64,000 bases of DNA from Erpobdella octoculata (GCA_963978895.1 OZ022242.1:6972299-7036298); one strand, 5' to 3'. Positions 24,771 through 39,608 are shown, counted from the stretch's first letter. The notes: generated from the letters alone by a model not told the origin. Numbers and translations: made by a program.

Positions 24771-25273
24771 AGTTTCTTATAAAATTTGGTCTAGAATTAA
24801 CCTCTACTTTCTTAGACATTGTTGACTGGCAAGCTATTGCATTTTTCTGAAAGTTGTTCTAGTGGAATTGTAAATTAGCTCTGTAAAATGTGCCTACAAG
24901 CGAGAATTGTTAGATAAATCATTAACGGCCTAGACGTCCAACGACTAACACCACGTTAATTATTGACAAACTTTAAATTTAAATTGAAACTGCGTTCTGC
25001 TGGATTAGAAGTAAACTCGAGAAGAAAAAAACTGGCTCAGTGATGAACTGCCCTTTTTCTGTTTTTCTACCTGCTCAAAAAATTAAAAAAAAATTTCATA
25101 TCCGACCTATATAATCCTAAAAATAATTGTTTTTGTTTTTGTATCTATAAATTTTATTTTCAGTGAATATATATCTTGGTTATTTCAGCCTGTAATGTTA
25201 ACGAACAACTGATTCATAACAACAGTCGATTCATATTCGAGTAAACTGTCTTTGTGTTTGTCGTGTTTTCTGA

Positions 25274-26491
<1,218 letters not shown>

Positions 26492-26856
26492 AGTTAGAAG
26501 AAGCTGTTGTTTATTGTTATGACCTGATTATATTTCCATCCATGCAGAATAAACTTTTTTTACGTTTTCATTAATGTTAATTCTAATTGTGCAAATGGTT
26601 ATTGTTTAATTTGTCGGCTGTTTTAAATAGCTTGACATGCTTTTAAGAGAACTGTTGAGTGGATGTTTGCGTTTGATCTGAACTTGAGAAAAATTAAAAA
26701 TTATTTTAAACTGTTTCACCAATGCTTTTGACTTAGTAAGCTTTGACAACTAATTACTTTCATACTTCACGCCGATCATTTTATTTCAATTCCAGCACTA
26801 ACATACTCTTAAACTTCACCGGCTTCTTGTAACTAAATTACAACAAATCTAATATA

Positions 26857-28662
26857 AAACAAGTAAATTAAAAACGAATTTTTAAAACCCAATGCTTTTA
26901 TATGTAACTAGCAGTGCCCGTAGCGGCTTCGCTCGCATGAAATTAGAGAATTTGAACCGTGCATACATAGTAGAGTGCTGCACGGATCAATTTTTAGGTC
27001 TCGGCTCGGCCCGTCGACAACTTGGCCAGCCCGTTTCAAAAACCGAAATTCCTGGCCAGGCACGGCCCGTCTACTATGGACCCGGCCCGTTTTTACAGGC
27101 ATAGAAGTTCTATATAATTGATGAAAAACTTCGGCCCGTCCCACCTTGACTTCAGGTTTAGCCCGGCCCGTCTGAACATCATAAAAACACTAAAATGTCT
27201 ATATACTTGGTTAATAATTTTGGCCCGTCCCACCTTGATTTAAGGTTTGGGCAGGGCCGTATGAAGACCCTAAAATAACGGCTTGGCCCGTCCGTCCGGT
27301 GATAAACTGAACTCATCTACTTTTAACCGGCACAAAACCTCAAAATACTAATTTTCACATCTGTAGCACTTACAGTTTTTGAGTAGCAGTTATTTTAAAA
27401 TCAAATAACCCTTTTTCCACTTCACATTTGAGGTCCTGGAAACCAAATTTTCAAAAAATGTTGAAACTCGTATATCATTATTTTTAGAGTAGAAACTAAA
27501 TACTAATTTTACTTTTGTAGCATTTACAGTTTTTGAGTAGCAGTTACTTTAAAAACCAAGTAACCCTATTTTCCACCCCATATTTGAAGTCCTGAAAACC
27601 AAATTTTCAAAAAATGATAAAACACGTATATCATTATTTCTGGAGTAGAAACCAAATACTAATTTTTACTCCTGTAGCATCTACAGTTTTCGAGTAGCAG
27701 TTACATTAAAAACCAAATAACCTTATTTTTCACCCCACATTTGAGGTCCTGGAAACCAAATTTAAAAAAAATGGTAAAACACGTATATCTTTATTTTTAG
27801 AATAGAAACTAAATACTAATTTTTACATCTGTGGTATTTACAGTTTTTGAGTAGCAATTACTTTAAAAAACAAATAACCCTATTTTCCACCCCACATTTG
27901 AAGTCCTGGAGACCAAATTTTCAAAAAATGCTAAAACACGTATTTCATTATTTTTGGAGTAGAAACTAAATACTAATTTTTACTCCTGTAGCATTCACAG
28001 TTTTTGAGTAGCAGCTACTTTAAAAACCAAAAAACCCAATTTTCCAACCCACATTTGAGGTCCAGGAAACCGAATTTTCAAAAAATGGTGAAACACGTAT
28101 CTTTTTATTTTTCAAGAAGAATCCATATACCAAATTTCAAAATCTCCTCATTTTTGGTTTTCGAGATATACATTGTTTTAGAAAAAAGTTTGTTTTCCAT
28201 TTTTTTCCCCTCAGGAGCAAAATTTTCAAAAATCCTTTCTTAGCGGATGCTTACGCAATAAAAGTAATATAAGTTCCAAATTTCACGTTCCTAGGATGAG
28301 GCGTTTGAGCTCGGCGTTGATTATCAGTCAGTCAGGACATGTTCTTTTATATATATAGATTAAAACACAAATTTTGCAATCAATTTTTTCTTATATTACT
28401 CTTTTATTTTATATTAAAGTCGAAATATCTTAATTATATCGAAATATCGAAATTAATTAAAATTAACTAAATTAATTGACTTATTGTAAAACTAATAATT
28501 GAATATTACATTGTTTTCTATTTTGAGCATGTATGCAAAATTTGAAAAAAATCTATCATCAGGAAGTGACTCAAAAATTGATTGCAAGATTTGAAACAGA
28601 CAGAGAAACAAACAGACAGACAGAGAAACAAACAGAGACGACGAGTTAATAGAAGCATTGGT
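26857..28662 (+). mobile_element. M1 element split by an H2 Helitron
   Basis: M1 left end (AACAAGTAAATTAAAAACG) at 26857; the right end TAGAAGCATTGGT is at 28650-28662. H2 (26908-28359) separates ATATGTAA from TTAAAACACAAATT, which are contiguous in the other M1 copies (about 19140, 34070 and 58735). Confidence 0.85.
26908..28359 (-). mobile_element. H2 Helitron-like element, complete, 1452 bp
   Basis: On its own strand it starts TCTATATATATAAAAGAACA, then GTCCTGACTGACTG. It carries about five ~155-bp tandem units (CTACTCAAAAACTG marks each) and ends with AGCGAAGCCGCT, a short stem-loop, then ACGGGCACTG and CTAG. It inserted between A and T of an M1 copy with no target duplication. No Rep/helicase ORF is present, so it is non-autonomous. 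Confidence 0.85.
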
Positions 28663-28959
28663 AAAAACATTAAACAGTCATGGTCTCATGGACAACAGAC
28701 GTGTTGTATAGACCACCTACGAGCTATATAAACTCCGGAACGCTTGTAACAATCTTTGTAATGCTCTATTTGCAATAACATAAAACCTCGATTTAATCCA
28801 CTACCGTTGGTCGTGCCAACAACAATAACAATCTACAAACAAGTCTACAGACTATACTTGCCTGCGGCTCATCGTACCTACTGGCTAAAGTCCTAGTGGA
28901 ATAAAGATCAAACTTGATCGCGCTCCATCATCGGTTTTTCAAACTAAACTTACGATAAG

Positions 28960-29159
28960 TTCAGTCGTCGGCCTACCCCTGGTTCCTTTGCAGTATGTGT
29001 TGAATGCAGTAGCTCTCTCAACATTTCAATCCATCTTGTAAGCTGCAATGTCGACGTTGGAGTTATAACAGAGACACATTACAAAGTTAAACATTCATTC
29101 GGACAGCGGCATCGCAAAACTACCATCTCAGGACTTGGACGCACAATAATAGACAATTA
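28960..29159 (+). pseudogene. LINE endonuclease fragment
   Basis: One frame reads VECSSSLNISIHLVSCNVDV then GVITETHYKVKH and stops at 29157. The NVDVxVITET pattern is that of the APE-type endonuclease of non-LTR elements. About 28690-28900 upstream (CTATATAAACTCCGG, a TATA-like box) looks LTR-like but no boundaries were found. Confidence 0.4.
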
Positions 29160-29345
29160 ATTGAATGACTGCATTTTCTTCGTTTGAATTTTATATACAA
29201 ACATTTACTAGTTATTATTTCTATTGTTTTATTTGTATATTTTGTCTTAAAACCTGCTGTTTAACAAATTTTTAAAATAAACGAATATACTGTACTACCA
29301 CATTCAAACAAACAATTAAAAACGGCACATCAATTATAAAAAAAA

Positions 29346-29787
29346 CTAGCTGGGGTGCGGTTGCTCTCCCGTTCCCGTTCCCGTTCACGCTCATTTTCTC
29401 TTTTCCATTCTTTCATAACTTCTTTTAGCCTATAAAACGTAAAATAAATTTGCTAAGACTATATATATATGAATGTTTGTGGGTTAGTTTGTCTATTATA
29501 GAAACGGGAAAGCGACCCGGAACGGACAGCGAGCGGGAACGGAAAAGCAAGCGTGAGCGGGAATGGGAGAGCAAACGTGAGCGGGAACGGGACAGCGACC
29601 GGGAACGGGAAAACGACCGGGAGCGGGAAAGCGACCGGGAGCGGGAAAGCGACCGGCAGCGGGAAAACGACCGAAAACGGGAAAGCGAACAGGAGTGGGA
29701 AAGCAAGTGGGAAAGGAAACGGGAGAGAAAGAGACAAACATTAGAAAAACCTCTAAAAAACCCGGGCAACGCCGGGTATCTCCGCTA

Positions 29788-29788
<1 letters not shown>
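29346..29788 (+). mobile_element. H1 composite, left side truncated
   Basis: Reverse CTAG at 29346, GGTTGCTCTCCCGTTCCCG units, the shared join GCTAAGACTATATATATATG at about 29453, GAGCGGGAAAGCGACCG units, then the 3' hairpin and CTAG at 29785-29788. Confidence 0.65.
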
Positions 29789-29789
<1 letters not shown>

Positions 29790-29852
<63 letters not shown>

Positions 29853-29923
29853 GTATATATATATGTATATGTATATATATATGTGTGTGTGTAGATATGT
29901 ATATATATATAAACATATGTATA

Positions 29924-29981
<58 letters not shown>

Positions 29982-29994
29982 AATATATCCGTTC
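29790..29994. repeat. (AT)n with GTAT variants
   Basis: Long AT run with TATGTATATG, GTGTGTGTAGATATG and AAATATAT interruptions. Confidence 0.9.
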
Positions 29995-30061
29995 CCTGTC
30001 GCTTTCCCGCTCATTTTTTCGCTCTAAGTTCCCCCCTAGATCCGATTCTACATACATTTTT

Positions 30062-30225
30062 TTTTTTATAATAGTTTATAGTCCTTTACACGAGGTGTTT
30101 TAAGACTTTAATGGCTGTATGTATGAAAAACGTAGGTACTTCCTGTCGTGGATCAGAATTTGATACTTTTTACTTTTCCTTTCTCCTTTCTCCAGGCTTG
30201 GGACTGGCTCGCAGTTAGCGAGGCG
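30062..30225 (+). repeat. Dispersed repeat (TTTATAGTCCTTTACAC family), copy 2
   Basis: Matches 16755-16915 over most of its length, including GTCGTGGATCAGAATTTGAT-like and TTTCTCCAGGCTTG blocks. Confidence 0.55.
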
Positions 30226-30232
30226 GAGTTAT

Positions 30233-30321
30233 CTACATACATACATACATACATACATACATACATACATACATACATACATACATACATACATACATAC
30301 ATACATACATACATACATACA
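30233..30321. repeat. (TACA)n microsatellite
   Basis: About 88 bp of ATAC units, ending at the A just before the H2 start TCTATATATA. Confidence 0.95.
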
Positions 30322-32955
30322 TCTATATATATAAAAGAACATGTCCTGACTGACTGACTGACTGACTGACTGACTGACTGACTGATGACTGACTGATAAT
30401 CAACGCCGAGCTCAAACGCCTCATCCTAGGAACGTGAAATTTGGAACTTATATTACTTTTATAGCGTAAACATCCGCTAAGAAAGGATTTTTGAAAATTT
30501 TGCTCCTGAGGGGGAGAAACTGGAAAACAAACTTTTTTCTAAAACAATGTATATCTTGAAAACCAAATATGAGGAGATTTTGAAATTTGGTATATAGATT
30601 CTTTTTGAAAAATAAAAAGATACGTGCTTCGCCATTTTTTGAAAATTCGGTTTCCCGGACCTCAAATGTGGGTTGGAAAATTGGGTTATTTGGTTTTTAA
30701 AGTAGCTTCTACTCAAAAACTGTTAATGCTACAGGAGTAAAAATTAGTATTTAGTTTCTACTCCAAAAATAATGAAATAGGTGTTTTAGCATTTTTTGAA
30801 AATTTGGTTTCCAGGACTTCAAATGTGGGGTGGAAAATAGGGCTAATTGTCTTTTATAGTAACTGCTACTCAAAAACAGTAAATACCACAGATGTAAAAA
30901 TTATTATTTAGTTTCTTTTCTAAAAATAAAGATATACGTTTTTCACCATTTTTTACAAATTTGGTTTTCCCGGACCTCAAATGTGGGTTGGAAAATTGGG
31001 TTATTTGGTTTTTAAAGTAGCTTCTACTCAAAAACTGTTAATGCTACAAAAGTAAAAATTAGTATTTAGTTTCTACTCTAAAAATAATGATATACGGGTT
31101 TCACAATTTTTTGAAAATTTGGTTTCCAGGACTTCAAATATGGGGTGTAAAATAGGGTTATTTGGTTTTTAAAGTAACTGCTACTCAACAACTGTAATTG
31201 CCACAAAAAAAAGATATACGTGTTTCATCATTTTTTGGGTTATTTGGTTTTAAAAGTAGCTGCTACTCAAAAACTGTTAATGCTACAGAAGTAAAAATTA
31301 GTATTTAGTTTCTACTCCAAAAATAATGAAATACGTGTTTTAGCATTTTTTGAAACATTTGGTTTCCAGGACCTCAAATGTAAGGTGCAAAATAGAGTTA
31401 TTTGATTTTAAAAATTACTGCTACTCAAAAACTGTAAGTGGTAATATATATCTATATATATAAAAGAACATGGACTGACTGACTGACTGACTGACTGATA
31501 ATCAACGCCGAGCTCAAACGCCTCATCTTAGAAACGTGAAATTTGGAACTTATATTACTTCTATTGCGTAAGCATCCACTAAGAAAGGATTTTTTTAAAT
31601 TATGCTCCTGAGGGGGAGAAACTGGAAAACAAACGTTTTTCTAAAACAATGTATATCTCGAAAACCAAAAATGAGGAGATTTTGAAATTTGGTATATGGA
31701 TTCTTCTTAAAAAATAAAAAGATACGTGTTTCACCATTTTTTGAAAATTCGGTTTCCCGGACCTCAATTGTGGGTTGGAAAATTGGGTTATTTGGTTTTT
31801 AAAGTAGCTGCTACTCAAAAACTGTGAATGTTACAGGAGTAAAAATTAATATTTAGTTTCTACTCCAAAAATAATAAAATACGTGTTTTAGCATTTTTTG
31901 ACAATTTGGTTTCCAGGACTTCAAATGTGGGGTGGAAAATAGGGTTATTTGTTTTTTAAAGTGACTGCTACTCAAAAACTGTAAATACCACAGATGTAAA
32001 AATTAGTATTTAGTTTCTATTCTAAAAATAAAGATATACGTGTTTTACCATTTTTTTTCTAAATTTGGTTTCCAGGACCTCAAATGTGGGGTGGAAAATA
32101 AGGTTATTTTGTTTTTAATGTAACTGCTGACTGCTACTCGAAAACTGTAGATGCTACAAAAGTAAAAATTAGTATTTGGTTTCTACTCCAGAAATAATGA
32201 TAGAGGTGTTTTAGCATTTTTTGAAAATTTGGTTTCCAGGACTTCAAATATGGGGTGGAAAATGGGTAACTTGGTTTTTAAAGTAACTGCTACTCAAAAA
32301 CTGTAAATGCTACAAAAGTAAAATTAGTATTTAGTTTCTACTCTAAAAATAATGATATATGTGTTTCACCATTTTTTGAAAATTTGGTTTCCAGGACCTC
32401 AAATGTGAAGTGGAAAAAGGGTTATTTGATTTTAAAATAACTGCTACTCAAAAACTGTAAGTGCTACAGATGTGAAAATTAGTATTTTGAGGTTTTGTGC
32501 CGGTTAAAAGTAGATGAGTTCAGTTTATCACCGGACGGACTGGCCAAGCGTTATTTTAGGGTCTTCATACGGCCCTGCCTAAACCTTAAATCAAGGTGGG
32601 ACGGGCCGAGATTTTTAACCAAGTATATAGACATTTTAGTGATTTTAGGGTGTTCAGACGGGCCGGGCTAAACCTGAAGTCAAGGTGGGACGGGCCGGGC
32701 TAAACCTGAAGTCAATGTGGGACGGGCCGAAGTTTTTCATCAAGTATATAGAACTTCTAGGCCTGTAAATACGGGTCGGGCCAATATTAGACGGGCCGTG
32801 CCGGGCCAGGAATTTTGGTTTTTGAAACGGACTGGGCCAAGTTGTCGACGGTCCGAGCCGAGACCTAAAAAATTGATCCGTGCAGTACTCTACTATGTAT
32901 GCACGGTTCAAATTCTCTAATTTAATGCGAGCGAAGCCGCTACGGGCACTGCTAG
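30322..32955 (+). mobile_element. H2 composite: two 5' ends sharing one 3' end
   Basis: First TC start at 30322; a second complete H2 starts at 31451 (TCTATATATATAAAAGAACA) and ends at CTAG 32952-32955. The outer part (30322-31450) has no 3' end and stops at ACTGTAAGTGGTAATATA. The same join, in the other orientation, is at about 50380. Tandem ~155-bp units run through both parts. Confidence 0.8.
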
Positions 32956-33281
32956 TACATACATACATACATACATACATACATACATACATACATACAT
33001 ACATACATACATACATACATACATACATACATACATACATACATACATACATACATACATACATACATACATACATACATACATACATACATACATACAT
33101 ACATACATACATACATACATACATACATACATACATACATACATACATACATACATACATACATACATACATACATACATACATACATACATACATACAT
33201 ACATACATACATACATACATACATACATACATACATACATACATACATACATACATACATACATACATACATACATACATA
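32956..33281. repeat. (TACA)n microsatellite, ~325 bp
   Basis: Uninterrupted ATAC units directly after the H2 3' end. All six frames are open or nearly so, which produces spurious long frames. Confidence 0.97.
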
Positions 33282-33399
33282 GATACATACACACACATAC
33301 ATACTTTGAATGAGCATTTAGTGCCGAAATATTGTAAAAAACACATACATACATACATACATAAACACAGACACACATACATGCACATACACATACATA

Positions 33400-33575
33400 C
33401 ATGGTATGCGGACTTTTCATCAAAGGACGATTCATCAAGGGACTGTTCATCATGGACTATTCATCAAGGGACTATTCATCAAGAGACTATTCATCGAAGG
33501 ACTATTCATCAAGAGGACGGTTCATCATAAGGACTGTTCATCTAAAGACTATTCATCAAGAGGATTATTCATCAA
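33400..33575 (+). repeat. Minisatellite of GGACTATTCATCAA-type units
   Basis: About eleven degenerate 14-15-bp units. The same units in reverse (TTGATGAATAGTCC) occur at 35145-35275, next to another Helitron-like element. Confidence 0.85.
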
Positions 33576-33651
33576 ATTTTGAAGCCACTCAGCAACCTTT
33601 ATCAATATATACCCAAGATATTTTCAGCGTAAAGTAATTTGATGTATTTTT

Positions 33652-34120
33652 ACCAATGCTTTTATTAACTCGTCGTCTCTGTTTCTCTGTCTGTCTGTTT
33701 CTCTGTCTGTCTGTTTCTCTGTCTGTTTCAAATCTTGCAATCAATTTTTGAGTCACTTCCTGATGATAGATTTTTTTTCAAATTTTGCATACATGCTCAA
33801 AATAGAAGACAATGCAATATTCAATTATTAGTTTTACAATAAGTCAATTAATTTAGTTAATTTTCTTGAGGGTTTTATCGAGGGTTTTCTTGAGGGTTTT
33901 CTTGAGGGTTTTCTTGACCAAAAAACGCTAACCGACTGGCAGACTATTTTACCAAGTTAACACGAACCACACTCACTGACCGCGATTCTCAAGCGTGTAC
34001 GAAATTTTCATGAAAATAGTTGAGATATTTAAATTCGATGCTTTTTGATGATATTTTTATTTGTGTTTTAATTACATATAAGAGCATTGGTTTTAAAAAT
34101 TCGTTTTTAATTTACTTGTT
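33652..34120 (-). mobile_element. M1 element, short form
   Basis: From ACCAATGCTTTTATTAACTC to TTTTTAATTTACTTGTT; it includes the GAGGGTTTTCTT 12-bp units at 33865-33915. It lacks the internal duplication of the 58044 and 19105 copies. Confidence 0.7.
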
Positions 34121-34865
34121 AAAAGACAGTTCTTCATCTTCGATAAAATAAATTTCAAACATATCAGTAATTTAAAAAAAATAGTGATGGCAACCAGGGT
34201 TGTTAAGAGCGGTACTATTGGCTGACAAGATCGTTGATGACAGCGTCGCTACATTTTTAGCTGTTCTCAGCGCTATTCGCTACCGCTACTTTTATTAAAA
34301 AAACAAAATAGGTTTTTATATCAATTAAATGAGTTCCAATGTATTTAGTTTTTATTTGAAGTTTGCATGAAATCTGAGTCTGGTTGATTTATCGACGATC
34401 CGGACGAGAGTAAGCGTCTCTTTGAAATGACCTTTCCTGACCTCGCTAAAGCGAGGGTGTTCGTCTCTTTGAAGTGTGGCAGAAGTGGTATACCGGGTGT
34501 TAGTGATGTTTTGAGGTGTATGGTATCTGGCTGTTTGAGTGTGTATATACTTACAGTTTGTACAAACAGTTGAAAGCAGTTTTTATAAACTTATTATTCA
34601 ATTGTCTTGATCTTAAGATCTTGACGTTATTTCTTGTCCAGTTGTTTTATTTACTGTATGTGACGAATAAAATTGTTGTATATTACAGCCATGTCTTCTA
34701 CAAACTTGTTGATTGCTCGAGGCAAAAGTGTCTTTGAAGCGTGGCCCCTTGGTGTTAAACGACCGATGCCAGATTTGACATAGCGGTCATGTGTGATGCT
34801 TTGACGTGTTTGTGGCCCCTGGTAAATGTGTAGATATATGGTTCACGAAAACAGTCGAATTTAGT
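34121..34865. other. Unassigned stretch
   Basis: No gene seen. Loose repeats of TCTCTTTGAAGTG / GTGTCTTTGAAGCGTGG occur at 34415, 34462 and 34725. A perfect short hairpin, CCTCGCTAAAGCGAGG, lies at 34441-34456. Confidence 0.4.
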
Positions 34866-34869
34866 TTTT

Positions 34870-35020
34870 CTGGTGCTGTGACCGGGAGCGGAAGCGGGAG
34901 ACAAGCGGGAAGAGAGAGCGACCGGGAGCGTGAGAGCAAGCGGGGAAGGAAATGGGAGCGAGAGAGAAAAACGACCGAAAAACCTCTAAAAACCCCGGGC
35001 AATGCCGGGTACCCCGCTAG
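34870..35020 (+). mobile_element. H1 Helitron-like 3' end
   Basis: GTGACCGGGAGCGGAAGCGG units, CTCTAAAAACCCCGGGCAA, hairpin, CTAG at 35017-35020. Confidence 0.6.
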
Positions 35021-35139
35021 TTCTATTATAAAGAATAAAATATTTGGATGCAAGCAGAGTAGCACTGTAAACTTGATATAGATTGCCCTACATTTTGGTT
35101 ACAGATTTTGGTTGAAAATAACATCTTAAACAATTTTAT

Positions 35140-35275
35140 TTAATTTTTTGATGAATAGTCCGCTGGATGAAAAGACATTAGATGAACAGTCCTTATGATG
35201 AACCGTCCTCTTGATGAATAGTCCTTTGATGAATAGTCCTTTGATGAATCGTCCTTTGATGAACAGTCCTAGAAT
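35140..35275 (-). repeat. Minisatellite of TTGATGAATAGTCC-type units
   Basis: Reverse complement of the array at 33400-33575, about nine units. Confidence 0.8.
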
Positions 35276-35309
35276 CACATACATACACACATACATACGC
35301 ACATACATA

Positions 35310-35451
35310 TATATATAGTTCCAGCTCGCCCACCCGCTCGCTCATTTTGTGACGGATTTCAAATTTTTTTTCTCTATATTTGATTACCCTTGACTCTCAA
35401 GGTTGTGTGAAAATTTCATTACGATCGGATGAATGGTGTAGCAATGCATAA

Positions 35452-35537
<86 letters not shown>

Positions 35538-35565
35538 TACAAACATTCATTTTTATATATATAGA
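35310..35565 (-). mobile_element. H1 5' region
   Basis: Contains GCTCGCTCATTTTGTGACGG, CAAGGTTGTGTGAAAATTTC, an (AT)n expansion at 35458-35531, then CATTTTTATATATATAGA. The GA at 35564-35565 is the element's 5' TC. It abuts the CTAG of an H2 element directly, with no base between. Confidence 0.7.
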
Positions 35566-36899
35566 CTAGCAGTGCCCGTAGCGGCTTCGCTCGCATGAAA
35601 TTTGAGAATTTGAACCATGCATACATAGTAGAGTACTGCACGGATCAATTTTTTAGGTCTCGGCTCAGCCCGTCGACAACTTGGCCCAACCCGTTTCAAA
35701 AACCGAAATTCCTGGCCCGGCACGGCCCGTCTAATATGGGCCCGGCCCGTTTTTACAGGCCTAGAAGTTCTATATACTTGATGAAAAACTTCGGCCCGTC
35801 CCACCTTGACTTCACGTTTAGCCTGAACACCCTAAAATCACTAAAATGTCTATATACTTGGTTAAAAATCTCGGCCCGTCCCACCTTGATTTAAGGTTTG
35901 GGCAGGGCCGTATGAAGACCCTAAAATAACGGCTTGGCCCGTCCGTCCGGTGATAAACTGAACTCATCTACTTTTAACCGGCACAAAACCTCAAAATACC
36001 AATTTTCACATCTGTAGCACTCACAGTTTTTGAGTAGCAGTTATTTTAAAATCAAATAACCTTTTTTTCACCTCACATTTGAGGTCCTGGAACTGGAAAC
36101 CAAATTTTCAAAAAATTGTAAAACACGTATATCATTATTTCTGGAGTAGAAACCAAATAGTAATTTGTACTCCTGTATCACCTACTGTTTTCGAGTAGCA
36201 GTTACATTAAAAACCAAATAACCTTATTTTCCACCCCACATTTGAGGTCCTGAAAACCAAATTTTAAAAAAATGGTAAAACACGTATATCTTTATTTTTA
36301 GAATAGAAACTAAATACTAATTTTTACATCTGTGGTATTTACAGTTTTTGAGTAGCAGTTACTTTAAAAAACAAATAACCCTATTTTCCACCCCACATTT
36401 GAAGTCCTGGAAACCAAATTTTCAAAAAATGCTAAAACACGTATTTCATTATTTTTGGAGTAGAAACTAAATACTAATTTTCACTCCTGTAGCATTCACA
36501 GTTTTTCAGTAGCAGCTACTTTAAAAACCAAATAACCCAATTTTCCAACCCACATTTGAGATCCGGGAAACCGAATTTTCAAAAAATGGTGAAACACGTA
36601 TCTTTTTATTTTTCAAAAAGAATCTATATACCAAATTTCAAAATTTCCTCATTTTTGGTTTTCGAGATATACATTGTTTTAGAAAAAAGTTTGTTTTCCA
36701 GTTTTTTCCCCTCAGGAGCAAAATTTTCAAAAATCCTTTCTTAGCGGATGTTTACGCTATGAACGTAATATAAGTTCCAAATTTCACGTTCCTAGGATGA
36801 GGCGTTTGAGCTCGGCGTTGATTATCAGTCAGTCATCTGTCAGTCAGTCAGTCAGTCAGTCAGTCAGTCAGTCAGGACATGTTCTTTTATATATATAGA
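35566..36899 (-). mobile_element. H2 Helitron-like element, complete, 1334 bp
   Basis: CTAG at 35566, AGCGGCTTCGCT stem-loop, four ~155-bp units, a (CAGT)n tract at 36828-36875 and TATATATAGA|T at 36899. No coding capacity. A segment of the GGCCCGT-rich block is shorter than in 26908-28359. Confidence 0.8.
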
Positions 36900-37214
36900 T
36901 TTAAAAAAAATCTTTTAATTAAAAAATTATTTATGTTTTGAAAAACAGAAAATTTAACTTATAAATATTTACATTTATAATTTTTAAAATAAGGTCTTAA
37001 AAGAAAAATTTGCATTGAATAAATTTTTTTTTAAAATGGTGAATCCTGAAATATTGTCAAATTTTAAGTTTTAATTTAAACTCTGTTTTGCTGGAAAAAA
37101 AGAAAGATGATAAGAAAAACTGACACAATGATGAACTGCACTTCTGGTTTTTTAGCTGCTTTAAAAACTGAAAAAAGTATTTCAAAACCAACCCATATGT
37201 TCTTAAAAATAATT

Positions 37215-37379
37215 TTTTTTGGTTTTTGTATCTATAAATTGTTTTCATTGAACAATTATATCTTGGTTATTTCAACCTGTAATGTTAACAAGAACAACTG
37301 ATTCATAACAACAGTCGATTCGTTTTCGAGTAAACTGTCTTTGTGTTTGTCGAGTTTTCTGATTTGTAAAAGTTAAAAA
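37215..37379 (+). promoter_or_regulatory. Conserved upstream block of the Atg8 array
   Basis: GGTTTTTGTATCTAT, then TATCTTGGTTATTTCA, CCTGTAATGTTAAC, CTGATTCATAACAACAGTCG and GTCTTTGTGTTTGTCGAGTT run to just before ATG. Equivalent blocks precede B (25131-25279), A (7586-7774), D (41928-42084), E (45358-45510) and F (57617-57770). B and C are the most alike. It is probably core promoter plus 5' UTR; no TATA box is assigned. Confidence 0.55.
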
Positions 37380-38396
<1,017 letters not shown>

Positions 38397-38622
38397 AATT
38401 AAAAGACGTGGTGGCGTTACTTGGTCTATTTACCTGGGAATCATTTTTTATTTCGTTATTACAATTACAACTCTTGTTTCATCAAATAAAACAATTAAAA
38501 TTATTGAATGCGCCTATCAGACGATTTCAGTTTTTTAATATAACTGTTTAAATTCAAAACTCTTTAGTCAGAAAAGTTAAAAAGTTACATGAATTAATTT
38601 TATTATGAGATTTATAAAACTA

Positions 38623-39608
38623 CTAGCGGGGTTACCCGGCGTTGCCCGGGGTTTTTAGAGGTTTTTCTAATGTTTGTCTCTCTCGCTCCCGTTTCCTTCT
38701 CCACTTTCCCGTTTTCGTCGCGTTCCCGGTCGCTTTTCCGCTCTCGGTCGTTTTCCAGCTCCCGGTCGCTTTCCCGCTCAGAAGTTTTGTTATCGATTTT
38801 TTCTCTTGCTTGCGTTTCCTTCCAAGCTTGCTCTCCCGATTCCAGTCGCTTTCCGCGTTCCCGGTCGCTTTCCCGTTCCCGGTCGCTTTCCCGTTCCCGC
38901 TCACGCTTGCTCTTCCATTCCCGGTCACGGTTGCTCTCCCGTTCCCGTTCCCGTTCACGCTCATTTTCTCTTTTCCATTCTTTCATAACTTCTGTTAGCC
39001 TATAAAAGGTAAAATAGATTTGCTAAGACTATATATATATATGAATGTTTGTGGGTTAGTTTGTCTATTATAGAAACGGGAAAGCGACCCGGAACGGAAA
39101 AGCAAGCGTGAGCGGGAATGGGAGAGCAAACGTGAGCGGGAACGGGACAGCGACCGGGAACGGGAAAACGACCGGCAGCGGGAAAACGACCGAAAACGGG
39201 GAAGCGAACAGGAGTAGGAAAGCAGGTGGGAAAGGAAACGGTAGAGAAAGAGACAAACATTAGAAAAACCTCTAAAAAACCCGGGCAACGCCGGGTATCT
39301 CCGCTAGTACATACATAAACACACACACAGACACACATACATGCACATACACATACATACATACACACATACATACGCACATACATATATATATATATAG
39401 TTCCCGCTCGCTCACCCGCTCCGCTCCGCTCATTTTGTGACGGATTTCAATTTTTTTTTTCTATATTTGATTCCCCTTGACTCTCAAGGTTGTGTGAAAA
39501 TTTCATTACGATCGGATGAATGGTGTAGCAATGCATAAAGGACATGAATATATATATACATATATACATATATACATATATACAAACATTCATTTTTATA
39601 TATATAGA
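38623..39608 (-). mobile_element. H1 Helitron-like composite, 986 bp
   Basis: CTAG at 38623 and 5' end TATATATAGA|T at 39607-39608. Inside is the same two-way structure as 23065-24157: a join at about 39028 (TTTGCTAAGACTATATATAT) and an inward CTAG at 39304. The region 39309-39400 is the uninterrupted version of the site hit by the LINE at 52796. Confidence 0.75.

Noticed and set aside
32654..33530. Long open frames of repeated Met-Tyr-Val-Cys or His-Thr-Tyr-Ile
   Set aside because: They are translations of the (TACA)n microsatellite, open in several frames on both strands.
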